DNA from: Liquidambar formosana
Taxonomy: Eukaryota > Streptophyta > Magnoliopsida > Saxifragales > Altingiaceae
Reading direction: 5' to 3'
Assembly (NCBI GenBank): GCA_039720395.1
Contig: CM077820.1
Span: forward strand, 17,629,923 to 17,693,922
DNA length: 64,000 bases
Part shown: positions 1 to 11,864 of the stretch, one piece after another
Numbering within the stretch: position 1 is the first letter of the stretch
How the letters are laid out: each line of letters begins with the position of its first letter
Notes under the pieces: model-generated
What the model saw: only the letters and a program-made list of their open reading frames with translations
The model's database searches: none
What the model was told of the DNA's origin: nothing
Program-made: the position numbers and the translations under genes

Positions 1-326
1 CAACTACATGGATCATATAAGTTTAGAGGTCCATATTCTTCTTTGAAATCTTCATTTTCATCGGCCTCATTCCCATCTTCATCATCTTCCTCAATTGTAA
101 ATTGATTAGGATCTTCATTCATTAAACCTTCATGCTTTTCATTTAAATGTTATTCATTATCATTTTCATTCCTATGTTGCTCATTTACCAAATCTTCATC
201 TTGTTTGTTTATTGCTTGTAAATACTTGTTAATTGCCCCAACTTGAGATTGAAGTAATTCGTCGGCTTTTCGTTTCCTTTGTCTTTTTTTAAATCTAGAA
301 TCTTGCTTTCTAAATTTAGGAGGCAT
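1..326 (-). pseudogene. N-terminal fragment of a hAT-type zinc-finger (ZMYM1/TTF-like) transposase gene, with an in-frame stop
   Basis: The minus-strand frame opens at the ATG at 326 and begins MPPKFRKQDSRFKKRQRKRK, the basic start usual for plant hAT-derived TTF/ZMYM1-like proteins. It continues with a leader containing LLQSQ. A TAA stops it at about 150-152, but the same frame continues leftward as an acidic Asp/Glu-rich stretch ending in a YGPLNLYDP motif, which in this family precedes the zinc finger. One nonsense codon therefore separates two parts of one leader. The remainder, including the finger and hAT dimerisation domain, would lie left of base 1. Family recognition is from motifs only; the inactivation call assumes the stop is not a sequencing error. 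Confidence 0.6.
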
Positions 327-1030
327 GATTATATAATCAATCCACAATCAAACAACCAAGCAAGTAACTAGGCAAAGAGCAATTGAAGAAGAAGAAGAAA
401 AGAGCTTATCAATTGGAAGTTGATGCCAATTTAAAGCTAATCCAATGATCCGTATCTGCTTCTTTCTTTAATGCCCTACAATATTTTTTTAAAAAAAAAA
501 AAGAAAAAAAAAAAAGCAAACGTCAGCAATGAGCTTATCAATATTATTATTTTTAACAAACAAGGGGGAAAAAAAACCTTAAGAGAAAATCTGAAATTAA
601 AAAGTTGGGAAACATTCAAACATCAAACATTTAAACATTCAACAAAAAAAAAAAAAAAAATTTCAATTTGGTGATTTTCTTTCTTTTTCCTATGTTTTCT
701 CGATAACCAAACGGTACAAACAAAGCATTCAATAAAAGAAAAAAAAAATTCCATGTCCAACTGCAACAGTAGAAGCAAAGCATTCAACAATTCAACGAAA
801 AAAAAAAAAAAGAAAAAAAAGAAAGAGGAAAGAAAGAAAGAAAGAAAGAAGATTTAAGAGTGGTTGAGTAAAAGACAAAGAGATTTAACATGGAATAATA
901 CCTTAGAGAGACTAAGAGAGGCGAGAAAGAGTGAGAGAGGCGTAAAAGGGAGAGAAGCTATGAAGCCGTGAAGGGAGAAAGGTCAAGCCGTAAAAGGGAG
1001 TGACTAGTGAGAGACTGAGAGAGAGAAGAT

Positions 1031-1084
<54 letters not shown>

Positions 1085-2024
1085 AAGGTTTTGACTTTTT
1101 AGATCTAATTCCACCTTTTAGATCTGATTCCATCAATTTGTTCAAGTGATGCCTTTTAGTTTTTGTTTGGGTAATTGTGTTTTAGACTTATTCTTTGGGC
1201 TACTAGGCTTGGGCCGTTAGATTTGTTTCTGGGGCCTCATTCACAATCATTACATTTTTTTTTTCTCTTGGGCTAACCCAATCATAGTTATCACATTTGC
1301 TGTTGGGGCCCCTTTTTTCACCCAAAAAAGTGGTGCCCTAAGCGACCACATTGAAAAATTATAGTCAAGGACGGCCCTGCCCATAGTCGATCTAAACTTC
1401 AAATTCCACACAAAAACCCATATATCTATATATATCAACTATTGGGGATTCATAAGAAAATTATAAATAAAAAATTACTATAAAAAATAATAATGAAACA
1501 ATATTACTGTAAAAGCGACGTGATGGTTTGAGGCATAGGTATCTCGCTTTCTTTAAGACGATTCGTGTCTCTAAGGAAACTAGTTCGATGCAGCAAGTTC
1601 ATTAGCACATCGTCCCCAGGATACAACAACAGCCTAGCCATTTATACTGTAGACTTAACGAATCTGTACCATTTGAAGAGCAAAAGCTCCACACCAATAC
1701 ACCCTTTCTTAACCCTTATGAAAATAATATAATATATGTATATCTCTATCAATGAAAACCCCTCATATCAAAAATATTGTATATATCTCCTTATATAGGA
1801 ATGCTGTTGGGTTACCCAAAGCCTAACGATTAATGTGTCAGACACCACACCAACTCATAAAGTTTAACACATATAACTTCCATGTAATAGAAGTAATGTG
1901 AGTAACCTCTACAAGCTAATGGATAGTATAGTAAATATAAGAAGCAATTATAGAATATGATGATTATACAATATGAGTTACAGTCCAACGGTCAAAGAGT
2001 AATAATATATATTAAAATATATTA
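327..2024. other. Gene-free AT-rich flank with purine tracts and a (TA)n microsatellite
   Basis: No coding region is recognised. The stretch holds A-rich runs (485-515, 642-660, 796-830), a GAAA/GAGA purine tract at about 815-1030, (TA)n at 1031-1070 followed by a T run, and a piece near 1300-1380 resembling an eroded DNA-transposon end (GGGGCCCC and GGACGGCCCTG). The purine stretch lies upstream of the broken transposase start on the minus strand and may be its old 5' region. Confidence 0.5.
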
Positions 2025-3110
2025 TCTATACTATTATATAAAGCCAATTCCTAGCTTTGTGGTTGGATTGCACTTGAAAATATTAAAACACCCTTACAAG
2101 TTAATAAAACTAAGAGACGATTTGGTAATTTTACTAACTTTAAAAAATCCACCACAATCTGTTTCCCCTTAATTCTCTCTCACACACACATACGATTTAA
2201 GAAACTTGGAAACTGATATAACAGTTCCACTAATAAAGTAGAAACTTGAAAAGATATGTTGCACATGCATCACGTGTACTCGATTACTAGTTTTTATTAA
2301 AATACTCCAACACAAACACCCATCGAAATCCACATGTATTCTATGCTGTCTTTCCTCTGTTGGAGAAGAAAGAGTTCGGTGGACAGAGGAAGAAGACGTG
2401 GGATTCAAAATGGCATCGTTTTGATGATAACATGTGAAGAAAAAATTAAACGGAATCTGATCCGTTGGATTTCTAAGTTAGCCACGTGTCTTGCCTTGCT
2501 TTAAAGTATGGCAAGATATTTATGGCAGAGGATCTGGCCAATTTCCCTTTAAAAATGGGTTCTCCTATTTTCTTCTCTTTGATGATGGTTAATTGCTAAT
2601 AGATAGAAACCAAACAAAACCTATACTAATCTATTTATATTTATACTACCTATGAAAGGCTGAATTTCAAAAAAACCTTTGAACGACCAATATATCCTTA
2701 TTTAACAAAAAAAATACATATCTACCATTCCTTTAGTTGAAACACATAGTAAACATTCTTATCATTTGGTAACAAATGAAAGTTAGATTTTAACTAAAAC
2801 TCTTAACAAATTAAAGTTAGATTCTTACTCAAATTCTTTTTCCTGGAGTAACTATCAAGTTGTATGATAATATATATGAATGTAAATTCTTTAAATATTT
2901 CGTTTTATGAAGAAAAAAATTGTTTGAATGTATATCTAAAGAATTTTTAATCTTTCGTAAACAATTTTGATTATAAAAAAAAAAAATGTACTTTTGAATT
3001 TTAAACTTTATCTTTTATGAAAAAAATATAAAATCTTTATGTATTTATTATTTTGTATAACTAATATTATTTAAAAATATTCACATGCAACGCACGTGTG
3101 CTATATCTAG
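2025..3110 (+). mobile_element. Non-autonomous Helitron candidate
   Basis: The left end reads TCTATACTATTATATAAAG, the TC-type 5' start common in plant Helitrons, and is preceded by A. The right end is CTAG at 3107-3110 followed by T, so the insertion lies between A and T as expected for Helitrons. Just upstream, 3082-3100 forms an imperfect hairpin (CACATGC and GCACGTGTG arms). There are no terminal inverted repeats and no Rep/helicase coding, so it would depend on a partner. A second TC-like start near 2620 suggests nesting. Inferred from termini only. Confidence 0.55.
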
Positions 3111-3139
3111 TATAAAAAGCATTTGCAACTTTAGTTGGA

Positions 3140-3172
3140 CTAGCTGAAGGCACACGTGCGTTGCACGTGGTT
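3140..3172 (-). mobile_element. Second Helitron 3' terminus, opposite orientation
   Basis: On the minus strand a strong hairpin (CACGTGC and GCACGTG arms) is followed about 9 bases later by CTAG at 3140-3143 and then T. This is a Helitron-type 3' end facing the one that ends at 3110. No matching 5' TC end was found to the right, so it is a terminus or fragment only. Confidence 0.45.
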
Positions 3173-3175
3173 ATT

Positions 3176-4554
3176 TTTCAATAACATGAAATATAAATGA
3201 AAGAATAATTTTCAAAGAATTAGATATTAATATCGGTTTGGTTAGATTTTTACTCCTAATGAAACTTATAGTGAGTAGTATAACTAATTTGAAAAATTTT
3301 AAGTTAGTCACAAATAAATTTAGAATATAATATTTTCCAATAGTATATAGTAACACAATATTATATTGATTAATCACAAAACTTCAACAATTTGAAATGA
3401 AAATTTAAATAAAAAAAATTAATCATTATTGAAGATATGTATTGTCACCAATTTACAAAAATGTCGTTATTTAATATGTTGAAGGTATAATATTTTGGTA
3501 ATTGATGAGTTCGAGTAAAATAAAATAAAATAAGTAAGCTATTTGCACAAATCAATATAGTGATGAACACATTTTTATAAATTCATATTTGAGTGTTACA
3601 TGTTTATGTTAACATGAATGTGTGTGTACGTATCCATATTAACTTATTTGTTTGTTTGAAAATAATAGGATAAAAAGTTTGATTATACTAATTTAATTAA
3701 TAATTTTGCAGCTAAAAATGAGAAAAGAGTGATGTTTAAGTAATAATTTGTTGTAATTGATTTATTTCTTTTTGATATTATAACCTTTTTTTTTTTTTTT
3801 TTTTTTTTTTTGTAAAAGTGGATTTTGCTCAATTATGAAACAAGAAGTATTCGTTATATCTTTTTAACTTTTTGTAATGATCTCTTGACATCGATTTTAA
3901 TTTATAAAAGCAAATTTTAGTAATTTTATATGCAAACAAACTTTATGTTAGTACTAAGAAAAAAAAAAGGGTACTTAGAACTTTATTTTTTTGGGAATAT
4001 GTATAGAGAGCTTCATTTTAAGAGTTCGTTTTGGGCTCCAAAAAACTTAGAACCGGTTCTCGTTTTAGCCATAGGTCATTTAGTGTGTTAGTGGAAATTT
4101 CAGCCGCCCGAGACTATTTAAGGAAAATGCTAGATATCCCTAAAGTTTTTCCTAAATTTTTTTTTCTAATGCCATGGCTACTCATGTCGCACCCATGTTA
4201 GCATAATTTTTTGAAAACAAAAGATCTTTATTTGTGGTTGAAATTCGTTTTGGATTCAAAGTTTAAAAGTCCCCTTTCGTGCTTTCTCATTTCTTCCTAC
4301 TCCATCTGTGGACAAGGCCACACCTCTTTTCTAGCATCACATCTCTTGCCAAACTCACACACACACACACACACACACTCTCTCTCTCTCTGTCTTTTAG
4401 TCTTTCTTCTAAACTCAGCCCGATCACCAGCTTCAATCTTGAGGATGACGAAGCTTGTTTCTATCTGTAAACCTTCGCTAGTCCTCAAAAAGGGAATGGA
4501 TGGATGCTATAACACAATTTACCAAGATTACGAAAAATATATCTCTATATATAT
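3176..4554. other. Gene-free AT-rich DNA with microsatellites
   Basis: No supported gene. It contains a T tract at about 3787-3811 and a (CA)n(CT)n microsatellite at about 4357-4391. A 162-codon open frame from 4211 runs straight through the microsatellite and shows no domain, so it is not called. Confidence 0.5.
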
Positions 4555-4735
4555 ATACACGGTTATGTTCTCGTCAGCATGTGTTAATAGAAGTTATATC
4601 AGCACTATACATTGGGGGTTGTACCTCTTACATTGGTCCAATGTACCTCATATCCCACTAATGCATAAGGTACAACTCCTAATGTGGGTATTGATATAAG
4701 TTATACCAGCACATGCTTACCTGATCGTTATCCTA
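4555..4735. repeat. MITE family 2, copy 1
   Basis: A short element bounded by inverted GCTGATATAA / TTATATCAGC-type sequences, with an internal module of CATTGG, TGTACC and TAATGCA words. Related copies occur at 5695-5850, 21225-21395, 24420-24600 and 29583-29750. It has no coding capacity and lies next to (TA)n. Confidence 0.5.
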
Positions 4736-4757
4736 TATATATATATATATATAGAAA

Positions 4758-5070
4758 ATGATCCTATGTGCTGATATAGGCTTATAACCTACAATTGCTG
4801 ATTACAAACCTATAATTAACTGATTAAAAAATTACAACTGACTGACTATAAATGGACAATTATATGGCCCGCGAGCGATTGTAGTCAGTCAATTGTAGGT
4901 TTGTAATCAGTCAGTGAAATGGGATGTTTGTAACTATTTAAAAGCCATCCATTTGTAGTTAGTCAATTGTAAGTTTGTAGGTTTGTCATCAGCAATTGTA
5001 GGTTTGTAGCCGTGCTAATATAAGCCTATATCAGCACATGCTGATATAAGCATGTGCTGATAGGATCATT
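4758..5070. repeat. MITE family 1, copy 1 (palindromic ends)
   Basis: About 310 bp. The left end has ATGATCCTATGTGCTGATAT and the right end the inverted form GTGCTGATAGGATCAT, followed inward on each side by inverted copies of CAATTGCTGATTACAAACC-like sequence. Both flanks are TA repeats. A near-identical second copy follows at 5162. The long inverted repeats support a non-autonomous DNA transposon of unresolved superfamily. Confidence 0.6.
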
Positions 5071-5094
5071 ACCGTATATATAACCTGATCATCA

Positions 5095-5115
5095 TCCTAT
5101 CTATCTATCTATCTA

Positions 5116-5160
<45 letters not shown>
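5095..5160. repeat. (TATC)n then (TA)n microsatellite between MITE copies
   Basis: A CTAT tetranucleotide run passes into a long TA run that separates two copies of the same MITE family. TA-rich DNA appears to be the preferred insertion context here. Confidence 0.8.
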
Positions 5161-5161
<1 letters not shown>

Positions 5162-5165
<4 letters not shown>

Positions 5166-5477
5166 GATCCTATGTGTTGATATAGGCTTATAACCTACAA
5201 TTGCTGATTACAAACCTACAATTGACTGATTACAAACTTATAACTGACTCACTACAAATGGACAATTATATGGCCCTCGAGCGATTGTAGTCAGTCAATT
5301 GTAGGTTTGTAATCAGTCAGTGAAATGGGATGTTTGTAAGTATTTAAAAGGCATCCATTTGTAGTTAGTCAATTGTAAGTTTGTAGGTTTGTAATCAGCA
5401 ATTGTAGGTTTGTAGCCGTGCTGATATAAGCCTATATCAGCATATGCTGATATAAGCACGTGCTGATAAGATCATTA
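5162..5477. repeat. MITE family 1, copy 2
   Basis: Same ends and same internal sequence as 4758-5070 in the same orientation, with only scattered substitutions. It is again flanked by (TA)n, including the long TA/GA run at 5484-5555. Either a tandem insertion into TA repeats or a local duplication of element plus flank. Confidence 0.6.

Positions 5478-5483
<6 letters not shown>

Positions 5484-5555
<72 letters not shown>
5484..5555. repeat. (TA)n(GA)n microsatellite
   Basis: A long TA run ends in GAGAGAGAGAGAG immediately before a hairpin MITE. The same order of hairpin MITE and TA/GA runs recurs near 24600-24815. Confidence 0.85.
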
Positions 5556-5690
5556 GGCTAATCATGTACGGGATATCCTGGACAATCCCATTCGATCACA
5601 GTCGTCCGTGGATGACACACGTGCATTTACGCGCGTGCGCGTTTCGCTCACGGACAATTGTGATCAAACGGGATATCCCGCATTGTATAT
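5556..5690. repeat. MITE family 3, copy 1 (snap-back hairpin)
   Basis: The left arm contains CGGGATATCC, ATCACAG and GTCCGTG, and the right arm the inverted series CACGGAC, TGTGATCAAACGGGATATCC, so most of the element folds on itself. The loop is rich in CGCG/GCGC words, unusual in this AT-rich DNA. A second copy lies at 24614-24762. No coding. Confidence 0.6.
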
Positions 5691-5694
5691 ATAT

Positions 5695-5850
5695 ATATTG
5701 TGTTGATATAACTTATATCAACACTCGCATTGGGAGTTATACTTTGTGCATTAATGGGATATGAGATACATTGGACCAATGCAAAGGGTACAGCCCCCAA
5801 TACATGGTACTGATATAACTTATATTAATACGTGCTAATGGGTATAGTTT
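5695..5850. repeat. MITE family 2, copy 2
   Basis: Begins TGTTGATATAACTTATATCA and ends with CTGATATAACTTATATTAAT, with internal GACCAATGCA and TAATGGGATA words shared with the other family 2 copies. Confidence 0.5.
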
Positions 5851-6191
5851 GAGCCCGTTTGATATCCATGATCTTTATGGGCTTTTTGGTGAATGGGCTG
5901 GATGCTATAATGCAATAGCCAAAATTTCTAAATTAGACTTTCTGTGATTTGTTAGTTTAGGCATTCTATCAAACACGTGAAGTGGGGTTTGCAAGGTATA
6001 TACAATTGATAATAGGTTGCTTGCATCTTGATATGGGGTTCAATAATGAAGATTGGAATTCAAAAGGAAAAAAGAGGATCTAGGTTTTGGTGTTTGTCAT
6101 TAGAGGATATGAAATTGGATCTTAAGGTGTGATTCACCTACATAGTAAATTGTTAATCTGTCCTTTGACATATATACAATGTCGCTGTATG

Positions 6192-6606
6192 CAAGGGCGG
6201 GGGCAGAGCCACCTTAGGACAAAGAGGGCCATGATCCCTTCCAATTTTTTTGAAAAATATTACACTTAGACCTTCAAAGTTTCAAATCTTAATCTTGGCC
6301 CCTTCAATGTTACACCTAGCCCCCTTACTACCTTTCTATTTCTAACAATTCATTCAATCCTTTATCCAATTCTTTGACCAATTGAAGTATAGGAGTTTTC
6401 TTATAAACCACTCAAAATAGCTTATTGTTGGTAAATACATATACTTTACTCAGCACTTAATTGGAGGGAAGAGAAGATGAACAAAAAAAAAAAAAAATTA
6501 TAAAGAAAAATATATTATTGTTGATAATTTTTTATAATTTTTAATTGTTTTCACAATACTGATTTGGCCCCTACAACTGAAAATTTCTAGCTTCGACCCG
6601 AGTTTG
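6192..6606. mobile_element. Eroded non-autonomous hAT-like element
   Basis: The left end GCGGGGGCAGAGCCACC and the inverse of the right end (CTAGCTTCGACCC) resemble the GGGGCGGAGCC ends of plant hAT elements. The inside has the usual GGCCCC blocks and no ORF. I could not find a clear 8-bp target duplication, so the exact borders are uncertain. Confidence 0.4.
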
Positions 6607-7104
6607 GATTTGCTGCAGTGCTAAAAAAAACACAGCATGTGCTGTTCCTCTCTCGGATCATGATGAAAACTCTACATCTGTGGAGAATGGCAGAAGTATT
6701 TTATTTAGGGGCTTCTTATAATTGTGAGGAAACACTTGGGTCACCTCAACATAGCAAAAAGTATGGGGGGCCTTAGCTATAAAAACATAATACTTTCACA
6801 ATATTTTACAACTGTGTAGGACTTTATCAACTGAAACCCTTTTACAACTTTTCAGAAAGAAGAGTTTCTACATCGAGAGACTTGGTTTCCTCCGGCAGCA
6901 TATTTGGCGATCGTAGGTTGTTGTTCTTTTTGCATCCTTCTTTATGTTCTTTCTTTATTTCTTTCTCTATTGGAAATGGTGATTGGACACAGCCCGAACA
7001 GTATTTGCGTGAGTATATTACTATGGAAAAGCATGAGGACTGGAACACAGTCCTGAATTGAAGCACTAGAGTTGGAGTCACAAGCGAAGTCCTCAATTCC
7101 AAGA
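6607..7104. other. No recognised gene; short unassigned minus-strand ORFs
   Basis: Two overlapping minus-strand open frames (to 7102 and 7313) exist, but neither shows a known domain, and the longer runs into retroelement LTR sequence. I see no other structure. Confidence 0.3.
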
Positions 7105-7440
7105 CGGGGAGTGTGAACCACGGGTTTTGATTGGTCTTTTTTTAAAAGATGTAGAGATTTAAATAAATAAAAATATGTTTTTAAAAGTTCACAAATACAA
7201 AACAAACAAGGAGTCACCACCTCATTTTTTAAGAAAAAGAGGAAAACCAAAAAAATAATTTTAAAGGAAACCTTTGAAAATAGAACAAGTTGACTCCAAT
7301 TAAGGAAATGCAAGTCTTAACAAAATAAGAGAGGATTCGGAGACTAAGTTACGATGTGAGAAGGTTCTAGGAAATATCATGTAGGCACCCACATCACCCC
7401 AAAATGGGTCTCTTAATTTATATGGGCTATTTCAATTATT
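7105..7440 (+). repeat. 5' part of an LTR, related to the LTR at 9142
   Basis: Shares with the LTR at 9142 the order GTGAACC, GGAGTC(G/A)CCACCT, GGATTCGGAG(G/A)CTAAGTTA, GGAAGGTTCTAGG and TAGGCACCCA(T/C)(G/A)TCACC. Only the first ~330 bases are represented before the inverted LTR begins at 7488. It is a fragment of an older family member. Confidence 0.55.
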
Positions 7441-7487
7441 TCCTAATTAGTCACTATGCATACGTAAATAATTATCCATAAACCATT

Positions 7488-9136
7488 TGTCACACCCCAT
7501 TTTTGCACCTCCTTACTAGGGTTTGTCATTCTATATAGGTTTTTGTTTTGTTTTTGGTTCTAGTCACTTGCATTAGGTTTTTAGGGTCCTAAGGATGATG
7601 GGTATGAATTTTGGTTCAATTTGAAGTTGATCTTGAGGGTTAATAAGAGCTTTTGTGACTTGAGGGGCATAATCGTCTTTTAGGTCATAAACTTTTTATT
7701 TGACCTTGAAATGATCTCCAAATTATCAACTAGAGTTCATATTGATGCATATGAGGTGTTTTTATGTTCAATTTAATGAATCAATGGCTTAGGGTTAAAA
7801 TGGCTCAATATAGTTCAGGTTGGTTAATTGACCCACTTCGGGTTGGCTTAATTTGGCTCATAATTACCAATCAATTTTCTTCAAATTGACTTTAATTAGT
7901 CTTTATTTTATCCCTAAAAGTGTTTTGGAATGTTTAATTTTGGTTTGGAAAGCATTTGGTTCAATCTTATGTGCATACCTATGCTTTGCAATAGTAGTGT
8001 ATAGCGGTTGACCACCTTTGTAAAACCTAACCATGCACCCATGGTTAGTGGTTTTTGTCCTACAACGTTTAAAAATGTATTTTTCATCGAAACACGGTCG
8101 TTTTGGCTTTTAGTTTATCAAAATCAGGATTAATTTGACCCCTAAAACACTTCTAGAAGGAAAGAGGTTCAAAATAGGTAAAAAACTGAAGCGGGCTCAG
8201 TTGACCCTAAACCCCCCCAGCCCTGCGCAGCTAGCTGCCTAGGCCCAGGCAGCTAGCCACCCAGGCCTAGTTGGTCACGCGAGCACACGTCCCTATTTTT
8301 GCTGAAGTGAGATTCCTTCCCTATTTTGACCGACCTTGGCCCTTTTGGACGACTTTCTTTCTAATTTTTGGTAACTTTTGAGTTTCTTAAGCACCAAGGG
8401 AGTCTCTAATAACCTTTGGATTAATTTTTAGGGTTTTAATCCTAGCCATTGATTTATCCTAATTAAACTCTATAAATACCCCACTAGGTTTCAGCATTAA
8501 GGGAACCACTTTTGTGCATTAAACCTGAGTTATAAGAAAGAATAAGAGAGAGACTTCTAAAGGAAAGTTGAAGTTCTTGCTGTAGCTTTGAAGAAGCTTG
8601 TTTCAAATCATTCACAAGTGAAGGAGAGAGTCTCTACAGCAGCAAAGGAAGCTTTCTTAAGGTAATTCTCTTCTCTATCTATGCTGAAACTATGGTTTCT
8701 TATAGAATAAACCTATTGTATACTAAAGCTAACATTTTTATCATGTATAAAAGTTTTAGTTAGTTAATATACATGAAATAAATGTTGTATATAATGAGTT
8801 ATGTATGCTTTAGAGTTATTCTATAGGATTTTATGCATGTTTGTAAGTTTAGGGTTTCTATTATCCATGTTTTAGGTAAGTTTCATACAGCAAGCTAGGT
8901 TAGTGTTTTTGATTGGTTTTTAATCATAGTTGTTATATATATATATGTGTTACATATAGAATAACCATGATGAGTTTTGCATGCATATAGTTGATTTTCT
9001 AGGGTTTTGGAGATGTTATCATTTTCCAAAGGATAATTATCCTTTTTATTAGGTAGGGTTTTGCATGAGAGCTTTCTGTGATGTGTTTAAGCATGAAATC
9101 GTTTCTATTATGTTTTAGGATATATATTTTACGTAG
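7488..9136 (-). repeat. 3' part of a related LTR in inverted orientation, cut at the right
   Basis: The TGTCACACCCCATTTTTGCA start is the reverse complement of the 3' end of the LTR at 9142-11743, and matching segments continue in inverted order (for example 8590-8690 against 10600-10740). The match stops where the next LTR begins. This suggests an older minus-strand element into which the plus-strand element inserted. It carries no ORF. Confidence 0.55.
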
Positions 9137-9141
9137 GATAT

Positions 9142-11743
9142 TGTGAACCCCGGAAATTGGGCCCACAAGGGATTGAAAGAAAATGGGTTTGAAAGAGAAA
9201 AAGGAAAGGAGTCGCCACCTTATTTTTTAAAGGAAACAAGGAAAACCCTAAAAATAGTTTGTTTTAGGAAAACAATTTGAATGACTCCATAAAAAAGGAA
9301 AGGCAAAAACCAATCTTTTGAAAACCAAAGAAATCGGGGATTCGGAGGCTAAGTTATGACATGGGAAGGTTCTAGGCAAAGCCTATAGGCACCCATGTCA
9401 CCCTTTCGGTCTCTCAGTTCATTTGGGCTAAATCAAGATCTTTCCATACAAAAATCAGCAAGTATATCATCACAAGAATTGCATGCATATCATATATTTC
9501 ATTCATCCATCCATGCATAATAAGCACATAAAAACAGAAAAAGAAAAAGAAGAAAAGAAAACAAAAATAAACCTAGGATGCTTGGATCCTAGAACGGACT
9601 TGAGCCTCACGAAGAGCGCCTACGTACCATGCAATGAAATACATGGATCAAAGTCCACGTAGTTCGATTAGAATTAGGGTTAAGACCTAATATAAACCTA
9701 TGGTTAAAACCCTAGGTTTCCTTATTTGATCAAGAGAGTTGAATTTGATAGAAAGTTTGATTTTAGAAAGAACTCCATAAAATGGAAACTTTAATAAAAA
9801 CCAGAATTTTATTTATGAAGGAAACCTTTGATTAAACCATAGACTTGTATTAAAAATTAACCCTAGATAGGGAGAAGAGAATGAGTTAAGAAGAAAGGTG
9901 AATTGGGGCACCTTCACACCCACTTACCTGAGCGCAATTAGCTCCAAACATTAGCCATTTCAGACATGAGCAGCCCTATTTGCCATAGGACAAATACCAC
10001 ACCTATTTGCACCCTTACAAGTGCTCAAAACCATGCAAAAACAATGATATGCAAATCTGGACAGAATAGTATCATGGCCTAAAAATCATCCACTAAGCAT
10101 GCTAACAGCAAAACAGCGAACAATAATAAGTCCTAACATATTCCTAGAACCATATCATGCGTAAAAAACCCTAAAACATACTAACATGCATGCAAAAACA
10201 TCATATTTACTCCATATGAAAAACATATACAGCAAACACGAAGAAAAACCGATAAAAAAGTCTACTTTATCATGCTATATGAAAACAAACACGAAACAAT
10301 GACTCTAAAACCCTAAACTCACAAATATGCTTAAAAACTCACAAGACATACTTTAATCATGCTAAAACCAAACTAAACAGAAATTATATCATGCATATTA
10401 ACTAACTAAAGCAATATAACATGATGAAAATCCTAACTCTAACATGCAATGACACTAATCCTAGCACAAGGACAAATAGGAGCACAAGAATCATAACTAT
10501 GCATTGAAACCTAAAGGACAACCCTAAAGCATGCTAAACAGTAGATAAACAATAGATATTCCATGTATATTAACTAGCTAGAGTGTTAATACATGATAAA
10601 AAAGTTACCTTTAACATGCAATAAGCCTAACCCATATGAGAACCTAGTTTAAGCTTGAATAGAGAAGGAGAATACCTTAGGAAGGGCCTTCCTTGTGTTT
10701 GTAATTGTTCGTGGCTCCTCAGGTCTTTAGAGTGAATCAAACCAACACGAATCCTCCTCTTTGTCAAAGTGGTATCACAGCAAAGAGATCAAAACTCACT
10801 CAACTTTGAAAAGAAATAGAAAACAAAAAGAGAACAAGAGAAAAGAAAAGTGATTTTCGTCACTTTGCAGCAGCAGCAACTTCAATCGCGTTTTTGGGTA
10901 TGAAAACGTTGGATTTGGACAAAGCTTGTGAAATACAAAGTTGTAGAGAATTGAATTATCTTTCTAACAAGACCAATTTCATCAAATTCTGACTTCGGAT
11001 GAAAACGTTATGATTAAAATACGACTGCTGGTTTTCAGAAAATCTGCTGCTGAATTATGACGAATTTCACTCCCTCCAAACCCTCTTCTCCTCCCCCTTG
11101 TTTAAAGACATTAAGAGAGTATTTATAGCTGAAATCTGGAGTTTCCCTTTCCTTCCTGGACTAGGTTTCCTTGGAGAATAATTAAAAGGTATTTTATAAT
11201 GATAAAAGACTTCTAATCTGAATAGGAAAAGGAAATTGTCTTTTATAAAAATTGGGAGACTGACCGCTAACACGCATGCACATGTATCGTATGTGCGTAC
11301 ACACACTCATCACATACGTACACGTGTTAGTGCCATGATAAAAATGGCTAATTTAATAAAATAATTTTCTTTTCATTTTAACCAAAAATCTCATGCTGTG
11401 ATTCGCACTAATTCTTCAAGGATAATCCGTAAATAACCATACTAAACTCATCATCAGGGCCACGGGACTTAATACCTCATATGCATCCATATGAACTCCA
11501 ATTGACAATTTGGAGATCATTCCAAGGTCAAATGAAAAGTTTGGGACTTAAAAGACAATTATGCCCCTCAAGTCACAAAAGCTCTTATTATCCCTCAAGA
11601 TCAACTCCAATTTGAACCAAAATTCATATCCATTGTCCTTGTGACTCTAGAAAACTAATGCAAGTGACTAGACTCAAAAACAAAACAAAAATATGCATGA
11701 AATGATGAGCCCTAGTAAGGTGGTGCAAAAATGGGGTGTGACA
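9142..11743 (+). mobile_element. Large (2.6 kb) LTR of a retroelement
   Basis: Starts TGTGAACCCCGG and ends GGGGTGTGACA, giving TG...CA borders. It includes the GGAGTCGCCACC and GGATTCGGAGGCTAAGTTA blocks recurrent in plant LTR elements. Length is about 2602 bp. What follows (hairpin array, then a DUF7745-like ORF) fits an internal region. The right-hand LTR was not found and would lie beyond the assembly gap. The bases before it (GATAT) do not repeat after 11743, as expected if this is the left LTR of a longer element and not a solo LTR. Confidence 0.55.
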
Positions 11744-11864
11744 GAAGCCCCTCATTGGCGAACAAGTTACACTTGTGAACCAATGATAAAGAACAACCCA
11801 TTTTTGGCCAAAAAGCCCGGAGAAATCACACACTGATACCAACAATGATGGGAGGTTGAAAACC

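Noticed and set aside
1250..1438. 62-codon minus-strand frame and hAT-like end near 1300-1380
   Set aside because: No domain; only one possible transposon end (GGACGGCCCTG type) and no partner end, so no element is called.
4211..4699. 162-codon frame
   Set aside because: It passes through (CA)n(CT)n and a MITE; no domain and no coding bias.
6842..7313. Overlapping minus-strand frames of 86 and 123 codons
   Set aside because: No recognised motif, and the longer one runs through LTR sequence.
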